Below, piece by piece: positions 1-8,352 of a stretch of 51,317 nt of DNA. The stretch is from the NCBI GenBank assembly GCA_913041495.1, contig CAJWHT010000016.1, positions 1 to 51,317 on the forward strand, in the 5' to 3' direction. Every line of letters begins with the position of its first letter. The stretch's first letter is position 1. Source of the DNA: an uncultured Desulfobacteraceae bacterium (GTDB taxonomy: Bacteria; Desulfobacterota; Desulfobacteria; Desulfobacterales; Desulfobacteraceae). The notes under the pieces were generated by a model. It did no database searches. It had not been told where the DNA came from and saw nothing but the letters and a program-made list of their open reading frames with translations. Position numbers and translations under genes: made by a program.

Positions 1-32
1 GCCCTAGCAATATTACCCCCTCCCACCCCCTT

Positions 33-67
33 AAACCCCCTGCCGGCGATGTGCCGGGAGGGGGTTT
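33..67 (+). terminator. Rho-independent terminator
   Basis: GC-rich hairpin with arms AAACCCCC...CCGGC and GCCGG...GGGGGTTT around a GATGT loop, followed by TTTT on the plus strand. It has one internal G-G mismatch. It probably ends a plus-strand gene lying left of the window, and it could also stop the leftward transcript of the PHP gene that ends at 93. Confidence 0.65.
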
Positions 68-92
68 TCATTCTGCGGCCTTGTTGTCTGAG

Positions 93-926
93 TTAAGATG
101 CCTGGGCTTTGCTCCGGATGTGCTTTAGCCGTGCCGGGTCCGTTTTTCCGTCAATGATGTCCCGGACAAAGGGAAAGTATTGTCCCTGCCGGTCCGGGGA
201 ATGGGCATCTGATCCTAAGATCAGGGGAATGCCCATGGCTTCCGCCCGGCGGAGAATCCAAGGGGACGGATAGGTGTCACCGGCCTGGTGGTTGAGTCCG
301 TTCATGTTGACTTCAAGTCGCAGGCCGTTGGTGCGGATGCTGGTCAGGGTGTCCTGGATCAGGGCCTGATACCAATCCTCTTGTTCATTAAAATATCTGT
401 TGTCCCGGTTGTGTTTTTTAATGACGTCCATATGGCCGGCCACATCGAACCATCCGGTGGCGGCGGCTTCCCGGATCAAAGAGTAATAATGGGTGCAGAA
501 CGCCTGTATATTGTTTTGAAACAGGGTGTCAAAGGTTGTTTTAAATTCATCTTCACGGCCATTGACCATGAAGTGCCCCTGGCCTGCGACAATGCCGTGA
601 ACGGACACCAGCAGTATATCCCAGTCCATGGCGATAATGTCCCTGATCCAGTCCATATGGCGTGGAATAAATTCAATCTCCAATCCCGCAAGAATATTCA
701 GTTCTTTGCCGCAAATTTTGCGGGCCTCATCAATCTTCCTTCGGTAATCATCCAGGCTGCGTCGCTCCATGGCATAACGGGTCTTAAAGGGCAGGGGCAT
801 ATGGTCTGTGATGGCAATGGTGGTCAGGCCTTTTTCAACAGCCGATGCCGCCATTTCTTGAATGCCGGTACTGCCGTCGGAATAGGTGGAATGCATATGG
901 CAGTCCAGGTGAAGATCTATGGTCAA
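93..926 (-). CDS. PHP-domain phosphoesterase (histidinol-phosphatase-like)
   Basis: Probable metal-dependent phosphoesterase of the PHP superfamily, cytosolic. The metal-binding signatures are visible in order: HMHSTYSDG near the N-terminus, ITDHMPLP, an EIEF segment, SVHG, GHMDVIKKH and GSDAHSP near the C-terminus. Length and layout resemble HisK-type histidinol phosphatase, but no his genes are nearby, so the substrate is unknown. I chose a TTG start at 926: GGAGG lies 5 nt upstream and the protein then begins TIDLHLDCHMHS, with the metal motif close to the N-terminus as is usual. The upstream ATG at 998 would add 24 residues without a family match. It follows the unknown gene at 1051-1476 on the same strand and may be co-transcribed with it. 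Confidence 0.85.
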   Translation of the reverse strand: MTIDLHLDCHMHSTYSDGSTGIQEMAASAVEKGLTTIAITDHMPLPFKTRYAMERRSLDDYRRKIDEARKICGKELNILAGLEIEFIPRHMDWIRDIIAMDWDILLVSVHGIVAGQGHFMVNGREDEFKTTFDTLFQNNIQAFCTHYYSLIREAAATGWFDVAGHMDVIKKHNRDNRYFNEQEDWYQALIQDTLTSIRTNGLRLEVNMNGLNHQAGDTYPSPWILRRAEAMGIPLILGSDAHSPDRQGQYFPFVRDIIDGKTDPARLKHIRSKAQAS

Positions 927-1050
927 ATGGTCCTCCAAAGGGTTCAAGAAAGCTGATATCCTGCAGTCATACAGGATATCAGCCGGTCGTGTATACATCT
1001 ATCACGGGGGTGTGAGTTCCGTATTAGCCCCATTTATTTCAGATGCATTT

Positions 1051-1476
1051 TCACTGGTCAGGGAATTTAATGGTTATTTTCCGCTTCCCCTTTTTTTCTT
1101 TGATGCCTACGGACAGGTCCAGGCTGGAGTCCATTATTCCCAGTGCAAGGGGCATTTTACCTTTGTCTCCCTCAATATGGGTAATGTCCCGCACCGCCTT
1201 GAATACATCCTTGCCCACGGATTTTCCGGGGGAGGGAAGTTCGGTCTCCCTGTATTCGGCAACGACGGTTACTTCGCCTTTGTCGGTCTCCTTGAGGGTA
1301 ATCTTTTTCGCATTGGCGTTGACCCCGTGAAGGGCGGCAAGCGCCAGCCATTTCAGTGCCGCATCGTTTGTATCTTTATCTTGAACCAGGTCAGACATCT
1401 CTTTTAAGGGGTCTGTGCCTGAAAAACAGGCGCAAAGCTCTTGAATCTTGAGATGCAGGTTTTCTGAATCTTTCAT
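1051..1476 (-). CDS. Conserved-looking hypothetical protein, 141 aa
   Basis: I do not recognise a family. The protein is soluble and charged, with no signal peptide or membrane segment. The N-terminal half is helical and contains KWLALAALHGVNANAKK. The C-terminal half reads like beta strands (EVTVVAEYRETELPSP; KRKITIKFPDQ) and is lysine-rich. The start is well supported: AAGGAGACGATTC precedes ATG at 1476. It is divergent from the TetR gene at 1674, so its promoter shares the roughly 200-bp intergenic region that holds the proposed operator. Real coding sequence is likely, because it has a good ribosome binding site and fills the gap neatly. No function can be assigned. Confidence 0.65.
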   Translation of the reverse strand: MKDSENLHLKIQELCACFSGTDPLKEMSDLVQDKDTNDAALKWLALAALHGVNANAKKITLKETDKGEVTVVAEYRETELPSPGKSVGKDVFKAVRDITHIEGDKGKMPLALGIMDSSLDLSVGIKEKKGKRKITIKFPDQ

Positions 1477-1589
1477 GAATCGTCTCCTTTCGATAAAAGG
1501 TTACCCATTTAATATAATCAGGGGTGGAGGGGCTGCAATGGCCCCCTGGTGTTTTTTGGTGTTATTTCCCAGCAGCTGTTAATTTTTGC

Positions 1590-1626
1590 TTGACAGTCCA
1601 ATTTTTTGTAAGTAAGTATCACTTAC
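1590..1626 (+). promoter_or_regulatory. Promoter -35 box and palindromic operator upstream of the TetR gene
   Basis: TTGACA at 1590-1595 is a perfect -35 box. About 12 nt downstream lies the inverted repeat GTAAGT-N7-ACTTAC (1608-1626), which covers the expected -10 position (TAAGTA at 1613-1618, a weak match). The overlap of a palindrome with the -10 region suggests autorepression by the TetR-family product encoded at 1674. The site sits between two divergent genes and could control both. This is inference from sequence only. Confidence 0.5.
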
Positions 1627-1654
1627 CTTGTGAAATCCCCTATTAAAGGGCTTT

Positions 1655-1665
1655 TCTGTAACAGA
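1655..1665 (+). promoter_or_regulatory. 11-bp palindrome TCTGTAACAGA, copy 1
   Basis: Perfect odd palindrome (TCTGT-A-ACAGA) ending 8 nt before the ATG of the TetR gene. The identical 11-mer occurs at 40596-40606 in another divergent promoter region. It may be a regulator binding site, or it may be coincidence. Confidence 0.3.
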
Positions 1666-1673
1666 CTATAACT

Positions 1674-2285
1674 ATGAAACGTGTGCTACCAATGAAACAC
1701 AGAGGCAAGACCAACCCGCCCGGCCGGATAAAAATCATGAAATCCTTTTCCAAGCTGATGGAGGAAAAGGATTTTCACTCCATCACCACCGCGGAAATCG
1801 CCAAGAATGGCGAAGTGACCGAAGGACTTATCTACAAATACTTTAAAGATAAGAAAGATTTGCTTTACCAGGTGCTCAACGAACATTTCATGGAGTTTCA
1901 GACCAAGATCGAAAGCCGTATCTCTTATGAAACCACCTGTGTGGAGCAGCTGGAGGTTATCATTTTTTCCAGTCTGGAAAGTTATGCCGAAAATCGCCTT
2001 TTTTCCAAGATGCTGCTGCTGGAAGTCAGAACGTCTCCGGCATTTTTTAACTCCGCGGCTTACGGGATGGTAAAAAAGTATGCCGCCACGATCCTTGAGA
2101 TCATTCAAAAGGGGATTGAGCAAGGAGAGCTGAAAGACGACACGGATCCCTATCTGTTGAGAAAAGTGATTTTAGGGGCCATTGAACACGCCTGTCTGGG
2201 GGAGATTATCTTTGGCAGGGAACTTTCCATCGACCAGACTTCAACCGGTATTTCAGATATCATATTCAACGGGGTGAGAACATGA
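1674..2285 (+). CDS. TetR/AcrR-family transcriptional regulator
   Basis: One-component repressor. The N-terminal helix-turn-helix is clear: FHSITTAEIAKNGEVTEGLIYKYFKDKKDLLYQVL matches the TetR DNA-binding domain in order and spacing, with the tyrosine-rich recognition helix region. The remaining roughly 140 residues are helical and would form the ligand pocket. The gene overlaps the acyl-CoA synthetase start by 4 bp (ATGA at 2282), so the two are translationally coupled. A likely effector is therefore an acyl-CoA or organic acid related to that enzyme (inference). Start choice is weak: ATGs at 1674 and 1692 both lack a clear Shine-Dalgarno sequence. The palindrome at 1608-1626 is a candidate autoregulatory operator. 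Confidence 0.88.
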   Translation: MKRVLPMKHRGKTNPPGRIKIMKSFSKLMEEKDFHSITTAEIAKNGEVTEGLIYKYFKDKKDLLYQVLNEHFMEFQTKIESRISYETTCVEQLEVIIFSSLESYAENRLFSKMLLLEVRTSPAFFNSAAYGMVKKYAATILEIIQKGIEQGELKDDTDPYLLRKVILGAIEHACLGEIIFGRELSIDQTSTGISDIIFNGVRT

Positions 2286-4483
2286 CAGATATTGGACAGA
2301 TCATCAACACAGCTTTAAGCACCGGTAAATCCAGCCTGAACGAAGACCGGGCCAAAGAAATCTTCAGACACCTTGGCATGCCTGTGGTGGCTGAAGAGAA
2401 AATCGGAGCGGGAACAGGTATGACGGATGCCGCCCTTGCTGCCGGCGAACGTATCGGTTGGCCGCTGGTACTCAAGGGGCTGGGTGAAAAAATCCTCCAC
2501 AAAACCGAAGCCGGCCTGGTTCACGTGGGGATCGGCGGACCGGAAGATCTGGCTGCTGCGGTGGATGACATCAGGGCGCGTGCCGCAGATGAGTTGGAGG
2601 CACTGCTGGTTCAGCCCATGGTGAAGGGGCGACGGGAATTTGTGGCCGGTATGTTCAGGGACGCCCAGTTCGGGCCCGTGATCATGTTCGGCCTTGGGGG
2701 GATTTTTACCGAGGCCCTGGGAGATATCGTTTTTCGTATTGCCCCGTTGTCCAACGCAGATATGGACGACATGATCGACAGTCTTAAAGCCCAAAAGCTC
2801 CTGGGAGCGTTCCGGGGGGAGGCGGCCGTGGACAAGGAGGCCCTCAAGTCGGTGCTAAAGGGCCTGTCAGATCTGGCCTGTGAGTTTCCGGCCATCACCG
2901 AGATGGATGTGAATCCCTTGATCGTTCAGCCGGACGGACGCCCTGTGGCCGTGGACGGGCTTGTTATTCTGGGGGGTGACGCCAACTCAAAAGAACGGCC
3001 CGCAAGTATAGACCTCAAGGCGTTGAATGCCTGCTTCTACCCCGAATCCATTGCATTTGTCGGGGCGTCGGCGTCTCCCGGAAAATGGGGACATATGCTG
3101 CCTACAAATACCTTTGCCAGGGAGTTCGGTGGCAAGGTGTACCTGGTCAATCCCAAAGGCGGAAAGATTATGGGGCGCAAGGTGTATAAACGCTTGTCCG
3201 AAATCAAAGGGAATGTTGACCTGGCCGTGGTCACGGTGCCGGCAGACAGGGTCATGGACCTGATACCGGAAATGGCCGAGAAAAACGTACGGGGGATGCT
3301 GCTGATAACATCAGGCTTCAGGGAGGTGGGCGAAGAAGGACGGCAACTGGAAGATGCCCTGATAGAAAAGGCGAGGCAGGCCGGGATTCTGGTTCTCGGG
3401 CCCAATACCATGGGGGTCTGCAACCCCCACGCCAATTTCTACTCCACCGCGGCCAATGCCTATCCCCTTCCCGGTTCCACCGCCCTGGTCTGCCAGTCCG
3501 GAAATATGGGCACCCAGCTATTGGCCTTTGCCGAGCAGCAGGATATCGGCATCCGGGCCTTTTCGGGGTCCGGCAACGAAGCCATGGTCACCATTGAGGA
3601 TTACATGGAAGCCTTTGAACGTGACGAACTAACCCGTACCGTTGTGCTTTACCTGGAAAGTGTCAAGGATGGCCGGCGGTTTTTTGAATCCGCCTCACGG
3701 GTATCGAAAAAAAAGCCGGTGGTGGTGCTCAAGGGGGGACGAACCGAAATGGGGGAAAAGGCTGCCTCGTCACACACCGGCGCCATGGCATCCGATGCCA
3801 AGGTCTTCAACTCGGCCTGCACCCAGGCCGGAATCATCCAGGTGGAGCAGCCCATGGAACTTTTGGATTTGTCCGCCGTCTTTTCATCCCTGCCCCTGCC
3901 AAAGGGAAACCGGGTGGCCATTATGACGCTTGGCGGCGGCTGGGGGGTGGTGACCACGGATCTTTGTGCTGAACACGGTCTTGAAGTACCGCAGCTTTCC
4001 GAAGAGATTGTTCACCGTTTGAACGGCATCCTGCCCGCCTACTGGAGCCACGATAATCCGGTGGATATCGTGGGGGAGGGGGACCCCAATATCCCTAAGA
4101 CCTGTATGGAAGAACTGCTGAAATGGGACGGCTGCGACGCCGTTATTCATTTGGGTATTCACGGCAAACGGGTTCTGGTGAATTCAATGATCGAATCCAT
4201 CCTCAAGGCTGATCCGGATACGGATAAAGCTTCCGCCGGCCTTTACAGGGATGCCCTGTTCCAGTTTGAAGAAGATTACAGCCGTTTTGTCACAGAGCTG
4301 ACCGGAAAGTACGGGAAACCTGTGCTTGGGGTCAGCCTGCTCACCGACGAACTGAGCCGCACCCTGTACCGGTATGAGAATCTTGAATACAAGGGGGTGT
4401 TTTTCCCCTCTCCGGAACGGGCGGTGAAGACCCTGGCCGGTATGGTGCAATACCAGGACTGGTTGTCCAAAAGAAAAGAGTAG
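2282..4483 (+). CDS. ADP-forming acetyl/acyl-CoA synthetase, fused beta-alpha
   Basis: Predicted NDP-forming acyl-CoA synthetase that interconverts acyl-CoA plus ADP and phosphate with acid plus CoA plus ATP. The order is ATP-grasp first (about residues 1-230, with a VLKG motif, GLGGIFTEALGD and EMDVNPLIV), then a CoA-binding Rossmann domain (about 250-390, starting ESIAFVGASASPGKWG), then succinyl-CoA-ligase-like domains. His498 in SSHTGAMA is the expected phosphohistidine. This beta-alpha order is the reverse of the common bacterial alpha-beta fusion. At 733 aa the protein is complete. It overlaps the TetR gene by 4 bp and is followed by a terminator, so the unit is two genes. Whether the substrate is acetate, another short-chain acid or an aryl acid cannot be told from sequence. 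Confidence 0.88.
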   Translation: MTDIGQIINTALSTGKSSLNEDRAKEIFRHLGMPVVAEEKIGAGTGMTDAALAAGERIGWPLVLKGLGEKILHKTEAGLVHVGIGGPEDLAAAVDDIRARAADELEALLVQPMVKGRREFVAGMFRDAQFGPVIMFGLGGIFTEALGDIVFRIAPLSNADMDDMIDSLKAQKLLGAFRGEAAVDKEALKSVLKGLSDLACEFPAITEMDVNPLIVQPDGRPVAVDGLVILGGDANSKERPASIDLKALNACFYPESIAFVGASASPGKWGHMLPTNTFAREFGGKVYLVNPKGGKIMGRKVYKRLSEIKGNVDLAVVTVPADRVMDLIPEMAEKNVRGMLLITSGFREVGEEGRQLEDALIEKARQAGILVLGPNTMGVCNPHANFYSTAANAYPLPGSTALVCQSGNMGTQLLAFAEQQDIGIRAFSGSGNEAMVTIEDYMEAFERDELTRTVVLYLESVKDGRRFFESASRVSKKKPVVVLKGGRTEMGEKAASSHTGAMASDAKVFNSACTQAGIIQVEQPMELLDLSAVFSSLPLPKGNRVAIMTLGGGWGVVTTDLCAEHGLEVPQLSEEIVHRLNGILPAYWSHDNPVDIVGEGDPNIPKTCMEELLKWDGCDAVIHLGIHGKRVLVNSMIESILKADPDTDKASAGLYRDALFQFEEDYSRFVTELTGKYGKPVLGVSLLTDELSRTLYRYENLEYKGVFFPSPERAVKTLAGMVQYQDWLSKRKE

Positions 4484-4505
4484 GTTCCGGGGGGGACTTT
4501 TATAA

Positions 4506-4549
4506 AACAACACCGGCAGGGCGATCACGTCCCGCCGGTGTTGTTTTTA
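4506..4549. terminator. Bidirectional terminator between convergent genes
   Basis: Arms AACAACACCGGC (4506-4517) and GCCGGTGTTGTT (4534-4545) are perfect inverted repeats, with an extra GGG/CCC pairing inside. A T-run follows on plus and an A-rich stretch precedes it (T-rich on minus). It separates the acyl-CoA synthetase from the convergent M16 peptidase. Confidence 0.85.
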
Positions 4550-4559
4550 CGGGGTGCAA

Positions 4560-7544
4560 TTAAATTTTGTGCAGTGCCAGGGGCGCTCGGCCTTCTGCTT
4601 CAAGGGCCTGGTTGGCCTGTTCCAGAAGCGGTTTGCTTGAGATAACGGCAATGCCTTTGCCGCTGTCGTCCCGGGTAAAATAGGTGGCGGCGATCTTTTG
4701 GATTTTGGCCTTGTCCAGACGGAGCAGGGCATCCTTGAAGCCCTTTCGGATATCGTCGGACAGTTTTGTGATTTCCCTGTAAAAGGCCTTCATGGCGGCA
4801 GGTCCCGGTGTCTCGGGCTTGTCGATGTCCGAGCAGACCTGGAGGATGGCTTCTTTGACGTCGGTTTCGGTGTATTTCCCGCCCACGATGAAATCACAGG
4901 CGTCTGCGTATACGTCCAGGGTTCGTTTGATATGGGGATCCCTGTAAGAGCCGAATGAAAAGATGCCTTCCTCGGTGTTGTACATGGCAAATCCGCCGTA
5001 GGCCCCGCCCTTTTCCCGGATTTCCCTGTGAAGGAAAAGGGAGCGCAAAAGTTTTGAAATCACCGATAGCCCCGGGGAGTCTTCATGGGTGATGCGGACG
5101 GTTTTAAAGGACTGTCCCACAAAGGAGACGGAGGTATTGGTATACCAGCCGTCATAGGGACGGGGGCTTTCCCAGTCAATGGCCGGGGTGTAAAAGGCCT
5201 TTTCCGTACCGTTGGTCAGGTTGTCGTGGATCTGCCGGATCCTGCCGTCTGCCTGCAACAGGGACGGGGCGGCGCCGATGACGGCGGGTTTGAAATTGTC
5301 TTTTTTCAGCAGGGATGCGGCGATGCCGGCCAATTGATTGCTCAGGGCCTCAAGGGTTGGCCCACCCTTTGCCTCGTCCATGATGCCGGCACTCAGTTTC
5401 CTTAATTGTTTGTACTGGGCAATACCGTGCCAGAGTTCGTTGATGTGGGAGGCCTTTGACAGATGCTGGGCAGACAGGGATATGGCGTACCTGTGGCCGG
5501 TGGAAACAATGGAGGATTCCATGGCGGCCTGGTATTGGAGCAGCAGGCTCTTTAACCGGTCGTAATCCTTGAATCCGAAGGCGTTTACGTATTCATCGAT
5601 GAGGTTAAACAGGTTGTCGATATTCCGGTCCAGGGCCTTTCCCTGAAGGGCCAGAAAGGAATGAGATCCGCCTTCCTTGCTGAAATATGAGCCGGAAAAC
5701 GGGGACATGGATATCCCGCCCGTGTAAAGGTCCATACGTTCTGCCATCTCCACATAGGAACTTTTGGCTGTACCGCTGTTGGTAAAGGCTTTACAGAAAA
5801 AAGGTGCCATGGCAAAGCTGTCAGGCGGGATCAGGCCCGCACCGATGGGGCAGGTGAAATATAGGATGTCTGAGGTGGCCTTGTCATAGGCGGCGGACAG
5901 GGAAACCCCTTCAATGGTATCCGGATGGATGATTTCGATTTCCGGGGGGACATCCTCAAGTTCCAGGGTGGGAAGGACGGAGAGGTCTTCCTCTGTCTCC
6001 TGAAGGGCCTCCAGGGCTTTGGCATCTTCTCTGATCCGGTCCAGGTCTTCCGGTGTCAGTTCGGCCAGCTTGGCGGCCAGTTCCGCCCGGGTCTCTTCAA
6101 CACTTCGTTCCTCAAGACCTGCGTCCGGTTCGAGGATGAACATCAGCCGGTGAGGATTGTCCAGGAAGTATTCTTTGAGTTTTCCTTCCAGGAAGGGACC
6201 CTGGTCAATTTCTTTTTTAATCCGGTCCAGGTCGTCATCAATGTTGATGCAGGTCACGGGATCTCCCCCGTGGATAACGGCACCGGCAAAGGACAGGAGC
6301 ATTTTGATGCCGTAGGGGTAGGGGGTGTTGGTAATTTCCTTCCGGTAGAATTCGATCTGGTGTATGGCCGAGTCAATGAGGTTGCGGTCTATGCCCTTTT
6401 CTGCCAGGGATTTTATGGTGGAGAATATGATCTCCTCCACCCGGGGAGCGTCCTGCTTTTTTATGTCCTTTAGACCGCAGACAAACATGGTGTCCCGGTT
6501 ATCGCCGTCAAAACCTGAACCGTCCGACAGGGCCGACCCCAGGTTGCTGTCGATCAGGGCTTTGCGCAGGGGGGACGCGGAGTTGCCAAGCATTATCTGT
6601 TCCAGGATGGTAAGGCAGAGCACGTCGAACCCGGACCGGATATCCGATGTCAGCCAGGCCAGGCAGGCCTGGTATTTTTTGGACATATCTTCCGGGTCGG
6701 CATAGGCGTACGGCTTGGTCAGGGTCCGGGGGGCGTCCCACCTGGGCTGTGACGGTACCCGGGTATCCATTTCAAGGTATTCAAACCGGGATAGCACCTT
6801 GTCCTGGATATAGGCCAGGGTGTCGGCCAGGGGCAGGTTGCCGTAGGTGTAGAAAAATGCGTTGGAAGGATGGTAGTACTTGGCGTGGAATTCACGCAGT
6901 CCCTCGTGGGTCAGGTTCGGAATATCCCTGGGTTCCCCCCCTGAATTGTTTGCATAGGTGGTGTCCGGATAAAGTCCGTTGAGCAGGGCTCGTGACAACA
7001 CCTGATTGGGGGAGGACATAGCCCCTTTCATTTCATTGTAAACCACCCCTTTGTATTCCAGTTCCGGCTTGCCGTTCCCAGGGTCCGTAAGCTCCATGCG
7101 GTGGCCTTCCTGCTTGAAGCTCAGGGCGTCGAGGTTTGGAAAAAACGCCGCATCCAGGTAGACATCCATCAGGTTGTAGTAGTCTTTTTCATTCTGGGTG
7201 GAAAAAGGATACATGGTCCAGTCGGATGCCGTAAACGCATTCATGAACGTGGACAGGCTCCGTTTGATCATGGAGAAAAACGGGTCCCTGACGCCGTATT
7301 TTTCCGATCCGCAGAGCACGGTGTGTTCCAAGATGTGGGCCACACCGGTGGAGTCCGTGGGGACGGTTCTGAAAAATACGCCGAAGGTGTTTTCCTTATC
7401 CGTGTTGGCAATGTGGATATGTGTGGCCCGGGTGACCTCGTGGGTCAATTCAATTAGGTCGGCGTTAATGCTGGGCAGGTGCGAGACCTGCTTTACCCGG
7501 TATCCGTGAATGGTCTGTCCGGGTGTGAATGCGTTTGTTTCCAT
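4560..7544 (-). CDS. M16C metallopeptidase, PreP/Cym1-like presequence-protease family
   Basis: Large inverted-zincin peptidase that degrades short unfolded peptides inside a closed two-half chamber. The inverted zinc motif HxxEH is His70-Ile-Leu-Glu73-His74 (HILEHTVLCGS), and the distal glutamate is in GVVYNEMKG. The full 994-aa length, the FFSMIKRSLSTFMNAFTASDW region and the late RGG-like REKGGAYGGFAMYN segment fit the M16C (PreP) subfamily rather than the shorter M16B proteins. There is no signal peptide, so it is probably cytosolic. The ATG at 7544 gives the usual start just before the first fold (Thr-Pro-Gly-Gln, then the His-Gly-Tyr segment). The smaller wHTH gene lies 32 bp upstream on the same strand and may be co-transcribed. 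Confidence 0.93.
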   Translation of the reverse strand: METNAFTPGQTIHGYRVKQVSHLPSINADLIELTHEVTRATHIHIANTDKENTFGVFFRTVPTDSTGVAHILEHTVLCGSEKYGVRDPFFSMIKRSLSTFMNAFTASDWTMYPFSTQNEKDYYNLMDVYLDAAFFPNLDALSFKQEGHRMELTDPGNGKPELEYKGVVYNEMKGAMSSPNQVLSRALLNGLYPDTTYANNSGGEPRDIPNLTHEGLREFHAKYYHPSNAFFYTYGNLPLADTLAYIQDKVLSRFEYLEMDTRVPSQPRWDAPRTLTKPYAYADPEDMSKKYQACLAWLTSDIRSGFDVLCLTILEQIMLGNSASPLRKALIDSNLGSALSDGSGFDGDNRDTMFVCGLKDIKKQDAPRVEEIIFSTIKSLAEKGIDRNLIDSAIHQIEFYRKEITNTPYPYGIKMLLSFAGAVIHGGDPVTCINIDDDLDRIKKEIDQGPFLEGKLKEYFLDNPHRLMFILEPDAGLEERSVEETRAELAAKLAELTPEDLDRIREDAKALEALQETEEDLSVLPTLELEDVPPEIEIIHPDTIEGVSLSAAYDKATSDILYFTCPIGAGLIPPDSFAMAPFFCKAFTNSGTAKSSYVEMAERMDLYTGGISMSPFSGSYFSKEGGSHSFLALQGKALDRNIDNLFNLIDEYVNAFGFKDYDRLKSLLLQYQAAMESSIVSTGHRYAISLSAQHLSKASHINELWHGIAQYKQLRKLSAGIMDEAKGGPTLEALSNQLAGIAASLLKKDNFKPAVIGAAPSLLQADGRIRQIHDNLTNGTEKAFYTPAIDWESPRPYDGWYTNTSVSFVGQSFKTVRITHEDSPGLSVISKLLRSLFLHREIREKGGAYGGFAMYNTEEGIFSFGSYRDPHIKRTLDVYADACDFIVGGKYTETDVKEAILQVCSDIDKPETPGPAAMKAFYREITKLSDDIRKGFKDALLRLDKAKIQKIAATYFTRDDSGKGIAVISSKPLLEQANQALEAEGRAPLALHKI

Positions 7545-7576
7545 AAGTAATTTATCCTGACTGATTTGTATGGCTG

Positions 7577-7936
7577 CTATAGGGTTTTGTATATCCCCCG
7601 GCTCACCCGCTGGATCTTCTCTATCTTGTCCAGTCTGAAGATGATATTTCTCAGCTTTTTGTCGTCGTAGCCTGTAGCAGCCTTGATGGTTTTGAAATTG
7701 GTGCCTTCGGGGTGGTTGCCGATAATTTCCAGCACGATGGCGGATGCGCTTTTTTTCTTTGTGGATCTCGGCTTGCCGTCCTGTTTGCCCGCCGGGGCTT
7801 TTTGGTAAATCAACTGTTCAAGCTTGTCGAGCCTTGCATGAAGGTTGCCTATATCTTCTTTGGTGGGGATATCCAGACGCTGCAATAGCATTTTGATAAA
7901 GCTTTCCCAGTTGGTGCCAAAATCGGGTTGTTCCAT
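7577..7936 (-). CDS. Small protein with phasin-like helix and C-terminal winged-helix-like domain
   Basis: About 119 aa. The N-terminal part (LLQRLDIPTKEDIGNLHARLDKLEQLIYQ) is an amphipathic helix of the kind found in phasins and PhaE-type PHA-granule proteins. A lysine-rich linker (STKKKS) follows, then a C-terminal segment (VLEIIGNHPEGTNFKTIKAATGYDDKKLRNIIFRL...) that reads like a winged-helix DNA-binding fold. I prefer ATG at 7936, because AAGGAG sits 9 nt upstream; the GTG at 7954 would place that Shine-Dalgarno inside the gene. A nucleic-acid-binding protein with an oligomerising helix is the best description. The link to PHA granules is only a resemblance, and no pha genes are nearby. 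Confidence 0.6.
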   Translation of the reverse strand: MEQPDFGTNWESFIKMLLQRLDIPTKEDIGNLHARLDKLEQLIYQKAPAGKQDGKPRSTKKKSASAIVLEIIGNHPEGTNFKTIKAATGYDDKKLRNIIFRLDKIEKIQRVSRGIYKTL

Positions 7937-8081
7937 GGTGCATTTCTCCTTCACAGGGTTAAGATGTAAGGCCTTGTCCCAGCAGTGTCAATGGTGGAAA
8001 AAGAAAGCCATGCTGTAAAAAAATGCAGGACATCGGGCCGTTTCAAGTTTGGGGGGTGAAGCGTTTTGCCCAAGTGAAAAA

Positions 8082-8122
8082 CTACTTAAAAATTACTTCT
8101 GAATACTTAAGAAGTCAAGTAG
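8082..8122. promoter_or_regulatory. Nested inverted repeat with phased TACTT motifs
   Basis: The 416-bp gap 7937-8352 holds this element. The outer arms are CTACTT (8082) and AAGTAG (8117), and the inner arms are ACTTCT (8095) and AGAAGT (8110). TACTT also recurs at 8083, 8094 and 8104, a spacing of 10-11 bp, which is one helical turn. This could be an operator cluster or a weak hairpin. Apart from the rsmA promoter at 8253, I see nothing else in the gap. Confidence 0.35.
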
Positions 8123-8252
8123 TAAATTGTATGAAATAGTAAAGTAAACGGATCCCTTTGGCAAACACGGCAACCGATACGGCCGGCGGTGTGCTGACCT
8201 CTATCTTTCATGGTAGAATTGATCAATTTTTCTGCACCTTTTCGTTTGCCTG

Positions 8253-8261
8253 TGGTATGAT
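8253..8261 (+). promoter_or_regulatory. Extended -10 promoter for rsmA
   Basis: TGGTATGAT is an extended -10 element (TG-N-TATGAT). A clear -35 box is absent, as often tolerated with an extended -10. The start of transcription would give a leader of roughly 85 nt before the rsmA ATG at 8353. Confidence 0.4.
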
Positions 8262-8352
8262 ACACGAATGCTGCTGTATTTCTCCCCAATGCCGGGGTGA
8301 ACCACGAGACAAGTTAAATAAATACGAGTCAAAAGAAGAAAGGAAAGTGGGT

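Noticed and set aside
288-956. Long plus-strand open frame of 222 aa
   Set aside because: It runs opposite the PHP gene, whose metal motifs are clear. The frame has no recognisable domain and lacks a ribosome binding site.
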